A stretch of DNA of 46,610 bases from Acidobacteriota bacterium (GTDB lineage: Bacteria > Acidobacteriota > Terriglobia > Terriglobales > Acidobacteriaceae): assembly GCA_023441255.1 (NCBI GenBank), contig JAEZPW010000380.1, forward strand, positions 1 to 46,610. The letters run 5' to 3'. A model generated the notes under the pieces. It was not told the origin of the DNA. It saw only the letters and a program-made list of their open reading frames with translations, and did no database searches. Position 1 is the first letter of the stretch; every line of letters begins with the position of its first letter. Made by a program: the position numbers and the translations under genes. This document shows, piece by piece, positions 26,305 through 34,297 of the stretch.

Positions 26305-26469
26305 GTGCTGCTTTCATTCATTGTAGTTGCGGTCTTCGTGGTGTTCGTGGCATTGGTCCGCAGAAGACCGGATCCGCACCATGAATTCATGCTGCAGACG
26401 GTGCAATTGCTCGACTATGAACACCGCATAGGCGCGCCGGAAGCGCGTGCGAAGGGCCGCGCGGCATAA
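26305..26469 (+). CDS. 54-residue single-pass membrane microprotein
   Basis: GTG start at 26305 with GGAGG nine bases upstream (26291-26295), and a TAA stop at 26467. The product begins MLLSFIVVAVFVVFVALV, one transmembrane helix, followed by RRRPDPHHEF and an amphipathic tail MLQTVQLLDYEHRIGAPEA ending in KGRAA. Positive residues directly after the helix predict a periplasmic N-terminus and cytoplasmic tail. It lies between a terminator and the convergent end of the pst operon (26 nt from the pstB1 stop). I do not recognise a family. Position suggests a small regulator of the Pst transporter, but this is a guess. Confidence 0.55.
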   Translation: MLLSFIVVAVFVVFVALVRRRPDPHHEFMLQTVQLLDYEHRIGAPEARAKGRAA

Positions 26470-26495
26470 GCATGCGACGGGACTGTTAAAGGGAC

Positions 26496-27278
26496 TCACC
26501 CAAACCGGCCCTCGATGTAATCAGCCGTGCGGGAATCTGCAGGTGTGAGGAAGGTGTCTTCGGTTCGTCCGTGCTCGATTACCTCGCCCAGTAGCATGAA
26601 CGCGCATTCCTGGCTAACGCGACGTGCCTGCGCCATATTGTGGGTGACTACCAGGATTGTGTAACGACCGCGCAATGTCAGCATCAACTCTTCAATCGCC
26701 AGTGTCGCCCCTGTATCCAATGCGGAGCAGGGTTCATCCATCAGGATCACTTCAGGCTTGAGCGGTAGGAGCCGCGCTATGCAGAGTTTCTGTTGCTGTT
26801 CCAACTGGAGGCCAGTTGCCTTTTCGTGCAAGCGATCCTTGAGGTCTTCCCAGAGTGCGACTTCCCTGAGCGCCTTTTCGACGGCCTCGTCCAGTTCTGA
26901 TTTTCTCAGCGTTCGGCGCGGACTGTGGATGCGCAAGCCAAAAACGACGTTCTCGTATACCGAGACCGGCAGCGGGTTCGGGCGCTGGAATACCATACCA
27001 ATCGCCTTGCGCAACTCGATCAGTGAAACCTCGGGTGCATAGATATCCTGCCCGAGTATCCTGATTTCCCCCGTCGTCCTTACATATCCGTAGCGCTCAT
27101 TAATTCGATTGAAGCAGCGTAATAAGGTGGTTTTACCACAACCTGAGGGGCCGATCAGGGCAGTGATCTCGCCCTTGCGAATGCGCAAAGAGACGTCCTT
27201 GAGCGCCTGGAAGTTGCCGTACCACAGGTTCAAGGCACGGGTCTCAATGCTGAACGCCACCTGCGCAGTGTGGTTCAT
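26496..27278 (-). CDS. pstB: Phosphate ABC transporter ATPase PstB-like, degenerate signature motif
   Basis: 260 residues; its ATG overlaps the upstream pstB2 stop by four bases (ATGA). Walker A GPSGCGKTT (43-51), Q-loop Gln98 (VFQRPNP), Walker B with catalytic Glu182 (ILMDEPCSALD) and H-loop His213 (VVTHNMAQ) are all canonical for PstB. The ABC signature, LSGGQQQR in ordinary PstB, reads LQLEQQQKL (157-165), losing both glycines and the serine. An ABC site needs the Walker motifs of one subunit and the signature of the other, so this protein would work best paired with a partner that has an intact signature. The PstB2 encoded just upstream has exactly that. Together they would power phosphate import through PstA/PstC. 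Confidence 0.88.
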   Translation of the reverse strand: MNHTAQVAFSIETRALNLWYGNFQALKDVSLRIRKGEITALIGPSGCGKTTLLRCFNRINERYGYVRTTGEIRILGQDIYAPEVSLIELRKAIGMVFQRPNPLPVSVYENVVFGLRIHSPRRTLRKSELDEAVEKALREVALWEDLKDRLHEKATGLQLEQQQKLCIARLLPLKPEVILMDEPCSALDTGATLAIEELMLTLRGRYTILVVTHNMAQARRVSQECAFMLLGEVIEHGRTEDTFLTPADSRTADYIEGRFG

Positions 27279-28039
27279 CCGAAGATACCGTTGACGTACT
27301 CGTAGGTTCGGTGGTCTGCCGGTGTATCCGAAAAAACTAATGGCGTCTCCCCAACCTCGACGAGGTCGCCGTTCATGAGAAATGCTGTCCGGTGCGCGAG
27401 CCGTCTCGCTTGCTGAACGAGATTCGTAACCAGAATTATGCTTATCTTCGAACTTAACTCCTTCAGCACTTCTTCAATCCGCATCGTCGTGACCGGGTCG
27501 ATTGCAATCGAGAACTCATCCAGGCAAAGGATTTCCGGATCGTGTGACAAAGCACGTGCAATCGTGAGCCGCTGCTGCTGGCCGCCCGAGAGCTTCGTGC
27601 CCAGCGTGTTCAGGCGGTCTTTTACTTCGTCCCAGAGAGCAGCCTGGCGAAGACACCGCTCAACTCGTTCCTCCAGATCCGCACGCTTGCGCAGGCCGGC
27701 CATTCGGGGCGCGAACGCGACGTTGTCGAAGATGGTCAGAGGCAAGCCCACTGGCAGAGGAGCGACGACCCCGATCTTTCGCCGAAGCACGTAAACGTCG
27801 CTTACACTGCGGACGTCCTCGCCGTTCACTTTCACCGTGCCTGTGTATGACGCCCCCGGCGTTTCCTCCAGCGTGCGGTTAATGGTGCGCAGCAGGGTCG
27901 TCTTGCCGGACTGTGCTGGGCCAATAATCGCGAGAACCTCGCGACGTGCGAGCTCGAGCGAAATGCCCTTGATGACCTCGTGGCTGCCGTAACGGACGCG
28001 CAGGTTCTCGATTTCCACGGCCGGAGTCTCAGCTACCAT
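27275..28039 (-). CDS. Second PstB-like ATPase with altered Q-loop and H-loop
   Basis: 254 residues from ATG 28039, overlapping the pstA end by seven bases; the longer frame to 28396 is antiparallel noise over pstA. Walker A is GPAQSGKTT (40-48), the signature LSGGQQQRL (150-158) is intact, and Walker B keeps the Glu (CLDE, 172-175). The Q-loop Gln is replaced: VFQRPNP of PstB becomes VAPLPVG (Pro94). The D-loop region reads FSIAIDP instead of PCSALDP, and the switch His is Asn206 (LVTNLVQQ). These changes should cripple its own ATP site while leaving its signature able to complete the site of pstB1. The gene is translationally coupled on both sides. Confidence 0.85.
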   Translation of the reverse strand: MVAETPAVEIENLRVRYGSHEVIKGISLELARREVLAIIGPAQSGKTTLLRTINRTLEETPGASYTGTVKVNGEDVRSVSDVYVLRRKIGVVAPLPVGLPLTIFDNVAFAPRMAGLRKRADLEERVERCLRQAALWDEVKDRLNTLGTKLSGGQQQRLTIARALSHDPEILCLDEFSIAIDPVTTMRIEEVLKELSSKISIILVTNLVQQARRLAHRTAFLMNGDLVEVGETPLVFSDTPADHRTYEYVNGIFG

Positions 28040-29070
28040 TTCTTGCGCACCCGCAATGTTGTCCTCATCACGATGAAGACAGCGTTGATTGCCAGGACGA
28101 TTCCGAGCAGGACTACGGCTGTACCGTACGGCAGGGCCTTGGGAACATCCGGCACCTGTGTCGAGATCGTGAACAGGTGCATGGAAAGCGCCATGCACTG
28201 ATCGAATAGACCGTACGCAAAGATACTGTTTCCCTTGATTGCCTTGAAGAAGACTGCTCCCGTGAACATGATCGGGGCAGTCTCGCCAGCAGCACGTGAA
28301 ACCTGCAGGATCACGCCGGTCAGGATGCCGCTGATCGAGTTGGGAAGAACTACGTGGCGAATCGTCTGCCACTTTGTCGCGCCGACGTTCCAGCAAGCTT
28401 CGCGAAAGGCCATCGGAACAGCCGCAAGCGCTTCCCGAGTGGCCGTGATGATGACCGGCAAACTCATGATGGCCAGCGTGAGCGAAGCCGCGAGTACCGA
28501 TCTGCCCATGTGCGCGAAAAGCACGAAGGCACCCAGGCCGAACAGCGCATGCACGATGCTGGGAACGCCGGCCAGGTTCACAACGGCAAGATTGATGACA
28601 CGCGTTAGCCAGTTGTCGCGAGCATACTCATTCAAGAACACCGCCGCGAGCACGCCGATCGGCACCGCAACCAGTAGCGAGGTCACCACAAGATAGATCG
28701 TGCCCAGCAGCGGCGCCCAGATCCCGCCCGCGCGCATTCCGTGGCGCGGATTGGTGAAGATGAAGTCCAAAGAAAGGATCGGCCAGGCCTGGTACAGCAG
28801 GTACACGACAATAAGGACGAGCGGAACGACCATCAACAGGGTCACGAACAGAAGCGCGAAATGCGCGATCCGCTCGTTGCGAACCTTGCAGCGTGTGAAC
28901 GTCGTGCTACGAAATGCAATCCTGTGTTCTCCCACCTCCGGTGTAGCATGACCGACCTTCGCAGGTGAAAGCGTTACGGCCGTAGTCCCTGGCGGAAGGT
29001 TCTTCATCTCGGGCTGTCGCACGGCAGGTGCGCCCGCATTTATCTTTGTCGCGAGTTCTGGCGCGCTCAT
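28033..29070 (-). CDS. pstA: Phosphate ABC transporter permease PstA
   Basis: 345 residues; its ATG overlaps the pstC stop (ATGA). An unusually long polar N-terminal extension of about 65 residues precedes the first helix (IAHFALLFVTLLMVVPLVLI). Six membrane segments follow, with the EAA-like cytoplasmic loop FREACWNVGATKWQTIRHVV (about 225-244) that contacts the ATPases, and the PstA features VSRAAGETAPIMFTG and MSLPVIITATREAL. With PstC it forms the inner-membrane channel for phosphate. Canonical PstA lacks such a long cytoplasmic extension; it could be a docking or regulatory segment. Confidence 0.92.
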   Translation of the reverse strand: MSAPELATKINAGAPAVRQPEMKNLPPGTTAVTLSPAKVGHATPEVGEHRIAFRSTTFTRCKVRNERIAHFALLFVTLLMVVPLVLIVVYLLYQAWPILSLDFIFTNPRHGMRAGGIWAPLLGTIYLVVTSLLVAVPIGVLAAVFLNEYARDNWLTRVINLAVVNLAGVPSIVHALFGLGAFVLFAHMGRSVLAASLTLAIMSLPVIITATREALAAVPMAFREACWNVGATKWQTIRHVVLPNSISGILTGVILQVSRAAGETAPIMFTGAVFFKAIKGNSIFAYGLFDQCMALSMHLFTISTQVPDVPKALPYGTAVVLLGIVLAINAVFIVMRTTLRVRKKW

Positions 29071-29960
29071 TTAGTCGTCCTCACGCCACGCACGATCGAG
29101 TACGCAGCCAGGTTCACGCAGAAAGTGATCAGGAAAAGCAGCAGGCCTATCAGGAACAGCACCTGGTAGTGGTTCGAGCCAACAGGCGCTTCACCGAGTT
29201 CGGCAGCGATGGTGGCCGTCAGTGTGCGGACTGAGTCCATTGGGCTGTGCGGTATCGTGACCGCGTGTCCAGTGGCCATGAGCACTGCCATGGTTTCTCC
29301 AACCGCGCGTCCAACCCCGAGCAAGACAGCAGCAAGTAGTCCGTTCTTCGCAGCTGGCAGGAGTACGCGATACACGAGTTGCCATCGCGTGACGCCTAGA
29401 GCCAGAGCTGCCTCGCGATACGAGTCCGGCACCGCTTTGAGCGAATCTTCGCTGATCGAGACGATGATCGGCACACTCATCAGCGCCAGAATCACGCCGC
29501 CGTTGAGCGCGTTCAGCCCGATTGGCACGCCGAACAACTTCATGATGACCGGGTTCATGACTGTCAGGCCGATGAACCCCCACACGACCGACGGAATCGC
29601 GGCCAGCAACTCGATTGTGACCTTGAGAATCTCCTTCAGGCGTGCGCCACAGAACTCCGAGATGAATACAGCCGCGCCGATTCCGAACGGCACCGCCACG
29701 ACCATTGCGAGAACGGTAACGCTGGCCGTACCCGCGATGAGCGCCAGGACGCCGTAACGCACGTTGCTCTCCGAAGTCGGGTACCACTCAGTGCTGAACA
29801 AAAATTGCCGAATGCTGAAGCCGTGAAACAGGAAGCCGGCACCCTCGCGCAGAATGAACAGAAAGATCCCGAACACGAAGATGATGGCGCTGACCCCGCA
29901 GAGCCGGATCAGCGTCTCAATCGCAGCTTCGCTATATGTTTCCCACTTGCTTCTGTTCAT
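29067..29960 (-). CDS. pstC: Phosphate ABC transporter permease PstC
   Basis: 297 residues, 20 nt after the pstS stop. Six membrane helices, with IFVFGIFLFIL first. The EAA loop SYREAALALGVTRWQLVYRV (near 195-214) and PstC signature stretches LLAAIPSVVWGFIGL, VGRAVGETMAVLMATGH and SVPIIVSISEDSLKAVP are clear. It pairs with PstA as the transmembrane pore. The start ATG at 29960 has AAGG only two bases upstream; coupling to pstS is likely. Confidence 0.93.
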   Translation of the reverse strand: MNRSKWETYSEAAIETLIRLCGVSAIIFVFGIFLFILREGAGFLFHGFSIRQFLFSTEWYPTSESNVRYGVLALIAGTASVTVLAMVVAVPFGIGAAVFISEFCGARLKEILKVTIELLAAIPSVVWGFIGLTVMNPVIMKLFGVPIGLNALNGGVILALMSVPIIVSISEDSLKAVPDSYREAALALGVTRWQLVYRVLLPAAKNGLLAAVLLGVGRAVGETMAVLMATGHAVTIPHSPMDSVRTLTATIAAELGEAPVGSNHYQVLFLIGLLLFLITFCVNLAAYSIVRGVRTTK

Positions 29961-29980
29961 GACCTTGGCCGAGTACGCGG

Positions 29981-30901
29981 TTATTGAACTTTATTGGTTG
30001 CGTTCTTCGGCATGGGCACGTAGCCGCTATCGGCAACAATTTTCTGGCCCATCTCACTGTGGACCCAATCGATGTATTTCTTGGCTTCGCCGCTTGGCTC
30101 ACCCAGCGTGTACATGTAGAGCGGGCGCGCTATGGGATACGTGTGGTTGAGAGTGTTCTCGACAGTCGGAGCGTAGGCTTTGTCGCCCTTCGTTTTCGCC
30201 ACCCGGAGCATCTTCACGTCAGCGGTGGCGTATCCCATTCCGCTGTAACCAATCGCGGTCGGGGTTTTAGACACCAGTTCAACCACGTCCTTCGAACCGT
30301 GCATATCACGCGAGCCGAGTTTGAAGTCGCGACCTTTGCCCAGCACCGCCTCGCGGAAATACGCGAATGTGCCGGAATTGGACTGCCGACTCACGCGTAT
30401 AATCTCGTCGCCACTACCCGGAACCTTCACGCCGAGTTGTGACCACTTCGTGACAGTACCGCCCTCGCCGTAGATCTGGGCGAGTTGTTCCAGTGTGATC
30501 TCTTCAAGCGGGTTGCTCTTGCTTACGTAGACTGCGAGTGCGTCGTACCCGACCGTGAACTCCCTCGGCTCTTTGTTGGTGTTCTTCTTCGCTTGATCGA
30601 TTTCTTTCGGCTCGAACTGCCGGCTGCAGTTCGCAATGTCGGTGCTCCCAGCGATCAGCGCGGCGATCCCGGTTCCAGACCCGCCGCCCGAAACTTCGAC
30701 CGACACATCGGGCCGCTCTTTGGCATACTCCTCTGCCCATGCCTGCGCGAGGTTCACCATGGTGTCCGAACCACTGTTCTGAATCACTGTCTTCTGCTGC
30801 TGGTTGCGATTGCAGCCGATCGACGTCGAAAGAGCGACAACAACCACAAGCACCAAACAGGTGATTACCCACTTCGACGGCACCAGCAGATTAGTTTTCA
30901 T
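29981..30901 (-). CDS. pstS: Phosphate-binding lipoprotein PstS
   Basis: 306 residues. The ATG at 30901 lies inside the last codons of the phoU-arsC gene (11-base overlap). Signal WVITCLVLVVVVALSTS with lipobox SIGC (Cys30) anchors it to a membrane. Phosphate-binding motifs: NSGSDTMVNLAQAWAEEY (42-59), SGGGSGTGIAAL (71-82) with the Thr/Ser anion-binding loop, and SRQSNSGTFAYFREAVLG (about 167). It captures phosphate outside the inner membrane and delivers it to PstC/PstA. It belongs to the phosphate/molybdate-type periplasmic binding superfamily; the operon makes phosphate the clear ligand. Confidence 0.93.
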   Translation of the reverse strand: MKTNLLVPSKWVITCLVLVVVVALSTSIGCNRNQQQKTVIQNSGSDTMVNLAQAWAEEYAKERPDVSVEVSGGGSGTGIAALIAGSTDIANCSRQFEPKEIDQAKKNTNKEPREFTVGYDALAVYVSKSNPLEEITLEQLAQIYGEGGTVTKWSQLGVKVPGSGDEIIRVSRQSNSGTFAYFREAVLGKGRDFKLGSRDMHGSKDVVELVSKTPTAIGYSGMGYATADVKMLRVAKTKGDKAYAPTVENTLNHTYPIARPLYMYTLGEPSGEAKKYIDWVHSEMGQKIVADSGYVPMPKNATNKVQ

Positions 30902-32009
30902 CGCCTTCGTCCTTTTTTATGGCTTCGACTAGATCCTGAATGTGACTTCTCAACGCAACGAACGCATCTTCGTAGGCGGCCCGGACCTGCGCCGGAGTAC
31001 CGCGCACCTTTGACGGATCCGGGACTGACCACTGCAATCCCAATTTCCTACTCGGTTTCGGCGAGACTGAGCGGGCCGCGTCGGGGCTCAACGAGACCAC
31101 TATCTGGGACTGGTCAGCAGGCTGAATGTTCCCGATCGAGTGGCCAAGGGGGCTCTCAACTCTCAGCCCCTTTTCGATAAGAAAAGATACCGTCCGCGGC
31201 TCAACCGTCCCGGCGCGTACGCCCGCGCTGCTGCACGTGAAGTTTGAGCTATCCAGCGAGCGGCCAATGGCCTCCGCCATCTGTGGCAGGCACGCATCGG
31301 TATCGTCCACGAACAACACGTGGAAGCCCTCCGGATGCTGGTGGCGCACGTCCTTGCCGGTTGCAAAGTACAAGGCTTGCTCGCAGATGTTCGTGGCTTG
31401 GTCAGATACACGCTCAAGACGGCGAACGACTGTTACGAGTGGCGTCAGCGCTTCAAGTGGCAGCTGACCTTCCTGGCGCAACTCGAGCAATTCGGCAACG
31501 AGAGAATCGCGTGCCTGGTTCGCTTGTGGTTCCTCACTCTTCGTGACGAGAGCCAGGTCGGTGTCCTTCTCCACAAAGGCGCGGACCGCATTGCGGAGCA
31601 TCGGGATGGACAACTCCGCCATCTTTAGGAGCTTGTCGCCGGGGAAGTGAACGCCTTCCAGGTTGATGAGGACCGCCTGACGGGCAATGCTCTCGGCGTA
31701 GTCGCCGACCCGCTCGAGTTCGCTGACCACTTTGCTGGCGGAGTAAACGAACCTGAGGTTCGCAGCTGCAGGCTGATGCCTCAGGATGAATTCCATGCAC
31801 AGCTGATCCAGCTCTGTCTCGGCTGCATCGACATCCTGATCGCGGAGGATGACAGAGTAGGCAAGCCGGCGATCACGGTCTACGACAGCATGGACGGCCC
31901 GGTTCAGTGCCGTGATGTCCAGCTCTGCCATTTCGACCAACTTGCCGCGAATGACGTCGATGCTGTGCTGCAAGAGAGCTTCAACGTGCGGCGCGGTCGA
32001 TTGGCTCAT
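30891..32009 (-). CDS. phoU: PhoU fused to a catalytically degenerate LMW-phosphatase/ArsC-like domain
   Basis: 372 residues from ATG 32009 (AAGGAC six bases upstream). Residues 1-220 are PhoU, with two metal-binding signatures (SELERVGDYAESIAR near 96-110, RRLERVSDQATNICE near 196-210). Residues 228-365 follow the low-molecular-weight phosphatase/arsenate reductase fold: VLFVDDTDACLPQMAEAI, SAGVRAGTVEP, LQWSVPDP and a C-terminal helix. The P-loop C-x5-R-S of active enzymes is replaced: Cys becomes Asp235, Arg becomes Leu241 and Ser becomes Pro242, while the general-acid Asp (331, in PDP) persists. It probably binds or once bound phosphate or arsenate but cannot form the Cys intermediate. First gene of the pst operon, so a sensing role in Pst control is plausible. 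Confidence 0.85.
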   Translation of the reverse strand: MSQSTAPHVEALLQHSIDVIRGKLVEMAELDITALNRAVHAVVDRDRRLAYSVILRDQDVDAAETELDQLCMEFILRHQPAAANLRFVYSASKVVSELERVGDYAESIARQAVLINLEGVHFPGDKLLKMAELSIPMLRNAVRAFVEKDTDLALVTKSEEPQANQARDSLVAELLELRQEGQLPLEALTPLVTVVRRLERVSDQATNICEQALYFATGKDVRHQHPEGFHVLFVDDTDACLPQMAEAIGRSLDSSNFTCSSAGVRAGTVEPRTVSFLIEKGLRVESPLGHSIGNIQPADQSQIVVSLSPDAARSVSPKPSRKLGLQWSVPDPSKVRGTPAQVRAAYEDAFVALRSHIQDLVEAIKKDEGDEN

Positions 32010-32553
32010 GCGACAGTCCTTTCGGAAGAGCGCACACCGGAGCCTGTTCAACTCAGAAGGGCCTCGTGGCGGATTGGCTTCTTCCAGTTCTTGTGACTGA
32101 AAACGTTCTCTGGATTACCGCCGCCGAGAGTACCGCCGGAATGTTAAAGGAATATGAATTCGTCGCAGAATTGTAAAAATGCGAGCTAAGGCCAAGAGAA
32201 CAGTAGGTCCGCTTTGGAACGCCAACAGGAGGATATCAGCAGCGGTTCCGTACCGGCGGTGACCCGTTCCGGGAATCTTCCAGGGCATTGAAGCGGCTTT
32301 GTTAACGAGCTTTTCATGCAGCATTCACCCGATCCGATTCGCACGTCTGCACCGTGGAAGAGAGGATTCGATTCGGCCGCGATCAATTCGGGCGCAGCAC
32401 TCGCGCCCGTCATGGGGCCTGGGCGGAGTTGCCGGTTAGGATCGCGCTGGTTAACGGTCGTTCTATTTTGAGGGTCGCGCCATATAGTTCTGCCAGTTGA
32501 AGAGTCGTGAGGTTCTGCTAACGTGCGAGAAGATACAGTACCTACCCCTTGCG
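32010..32553. other. Long gene-free stretch upstream of the pst operon
   Basis: No frame here has a ribosome-binding site or a recognisable domain. It must hold the pst operon promoter: an AT-rich patch at 32141-32180 lies 130-170 bases upstream of the phoU start, but I cannot find a clear Pho-box direct repeat. The rest is GC-rich. On the plus strand it leads into the terminator at 32554-32589, so it may encode a non-coding RNA. Confidence 0.4.
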
Positions 32554-32589
32554 AGCGCTCGGGAGTGACGAACTCGGGCGCTTTTTTTT
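32554..32589 (+). terminator. Orphan rho-independent terminator
   Basis: AGCGC (32554-32558) pairs with GCGCT (32578-32582). Inside it GAGT pairs with ACTC around a GACGA loop, and the stem runs into eight T residues (32582-32589). The direction is plus, yet no plus-strand gene precedes it for 6 kb. This points to an undetected short transcript. Confidence 0.6.
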
Positions 32590-32665
32590 GCCCGCGAGAA
32601 AAGTACCTTGTAATCGACAGTTAAGAAGGGCGAGCAGCGCTCACACGATAGCTGGGTATCCGAAG

Positions 32666-34288
32666 TTACATCTCTCTGTAGTTGAGTAGCTGCGCCCCGA
32701 CTAGCACGAAGCAAACTGGCCAGATCCAGGAAACTATTTGGCGATTGGATGCCGGCAATCGCACCTCCAGCCAACGCGACCATCCGGCAAGAACGGCCAG
32801 AATAGCGAGCGGCACATGACTCAATTCCGCTAGTACTTCTTCCTTCACATTGAGGAGCGAGTGGGAATGTGTCAGCATTACCGCTCCGGCCAGGGCGCAC
32901 ATGATCGGAAAAATCAAAGCAAGCCGGTTGTTCTCGGGGCGCCGCTTGCGAGCATGCAATTCAAAGACTGCGAACCCGGCACATGCCAGGGCGACTAGAC
33001 GGTGTTGGAACACTTCCGGATCCAAGGCCGCAGCCCAGAAACCTTGCCGACCGTAGGGCCAAGATTCGGTGTCAGCGCGAATGAGTATGAATATTGAAAT
33101 TCCTATGAGCAGTAGCGGCCAATACCCTGCCCATTCAGCCTTGCCGGTCCTCGCTAATAAGGCGAGCACCCCAATGGCGAGAACAATCACTCCCATCCAA
33201 TGGTGGTTAGCCTCAGACTCCGCGATGTCGGCCAGCCTCTTATAGGACAGCGGCTCACTGTCGACAACTTTAACTGTAGAATCCTCCGTCGATCCCCGAT
33301 TCAAATTGCCGGCCCGAGCGGCGGTGATTGGGACCGAATACGTAAACCGCGGCCAAGTCGGCGTAAGTCTGGCCAGGATTGTCTGGAATGGGACTACGTT
33401 ATCCGCGAGGTCGACAGCTGGCGGCTGCGATGTAAGGGACACGGCTGCAAGGATCACGGTTATCCCGATACCCAACTCCGCCTCCACGATGCGGCGTAGC
33501 TTGGGGATCGCAGTTTCAGTTCTGTTCCGCAGCAGCAGAAAGTTGATTCCGCCGAGGGCCACAAGCACCCCCAACATCGCTGCTTTTGCTGTCACCATGA
33601 CGCCATAAGCGGTTCCTAAAACAGCCTTGAGCGGTTCGATATATAGCGTACTCATGGCAAGCCCGCTGACTAGCAGTACAACTACACTCGCCAGGGCCAC
33701 CCTTGAGAATCGGGAGGCCAGATACCATTGCAGCTTTGTTTCCTTCACGCGAAACATTGCAAACATTAGGAACGGTAGGCCGCCAATCCAGAACCCGGTA
33801 GCCGTTTGATGCAGACAGGTGAGCGCGATGAGTAGAGGCCGGCCCGTCAGACGTGACGCGGCATGACTGGTCATCACGGAGGCGGATAGGATAACGACAA
33901 GCAGCAGAGGCAGAGTTAGCACTCGGATGTTGGCCGCCACTCCCGCGATGAAGAATACGCAGACAGCAGCGACCAAGATGCAACTCCCAGCCACAAAGAA
34001 ATTAGCTCCGATCACATCCCGCAGATGCATGCCGGTAGCAGTCATCAGAATGACGGAATCGATGTACAGGGAAATGCCTTGTATAAGGGCAAGGCCAATT
34101 GCACTCATTCGTAACAGACGCGATGAATCCGATCGTAGGGCCGCCAGACTGTCTGTTGCATTGTCTGGCCGGGGCGAGGCGATCCAGAGCAGGAAAAGTG
34201 TCCCTCCCAGCAGAAGGGACTGGAAGATAAGCACTCCTGCACGGAACACGAGTGAAAGATATCCGAAGAGGTCGACGAGCTGCGGCAT
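32666..34288 (-). CDS. CopD-family copper resistance membrane protein
   Basis: 540 residues, nine bases after the copC stop. About 12-13 hydrophobic segments; the central part (SRLTGRPLLIALTCLHQTAT, GFWIGGLPFLMFAM) carries the His and Trp residues typical of the CopD domain. A periplasmic loop (LTPTWPRFTYSVPITAARAG) follows and a second helical bundle (HHWMGVIVLAIGVLALL, FQHRLVALACAGFAVFELH) holds more His residues. CopD is thought to carry copper across the inner membrane together with periplasmic CopC. The protein is longer than E. coli PcoD (about 310 residues) because of the C-terminal bundle, a form seen in CopC/CopD-type fusions of other phyla. No clear ribosome-binding site; coupled to copC. 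Confidence 0.8.
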   Translation of the reverse strand: MPQLVDLFGYLSLVFRAGVLIFQSLLLGGTLFLLWIASPRPDNATDSLAALRSDSSRLLRMSAIGLALIQGISLYIDSVILMTATGMHLRDVIGANFFVAGSCILVAAVCVFFIAGVAANIRVLTLPLLLVVILSASVMTSHAASRLTGRPLLIALTCLHQTATGFWIGGLPFLMFAMFRVKETKLQWYLASRFSRVALASVVVLLVSGLAMSTLYIEPLKAVLGTAYGVMVTAKAAMLGVLVALGGINFLLLRNRTETAIPKLRRIVEAELGIGITVILAAVSLTSQPPAVDLADNVVPFQTILARLTPTWPRFTYSVPITAARAGNLNRGSTEDSTVKVVDSEPLSYKRLADIAESEANHHWMGVIVLAIGVLALLARTGKAEWAGYWPLLLIGISIFILIRADTESWPYGRQGFWAAALDPEVFQHRLVALACAGFAVFELHARKRRPENNRLALIFPIMCALAGAVMLTHSHSLLNVKEEVLAELSHVPLAILAVLAGWSRWLEVRLPASNRQIVSWIWPVCFVLVGAQLLNYREM

Positions 34289-34297
34289 GTTGAATAA

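Noticed and set aside
28040..28396. 119-residue N-terminal extension of PstB2
   Set aside because: It lies wholly over pstA in another frame and has no resemblance to a protein domain; ATG 28039 matches the PstB start.
32130..32180. Possible Pho box upstream of the pst operon
   Set aside because: TTCAT and AACAT segments exist on the minus strand but are 13 bases apart, not the 11-base repeat of known Pho boxes, and the match is weak.
32463..32900. 145-codon minus-strand frame beside CopD
   Set aside because: Overlaps the CopD C-terminus in another frame and spans the orphan terminator; no domain or ribosome-binding site.
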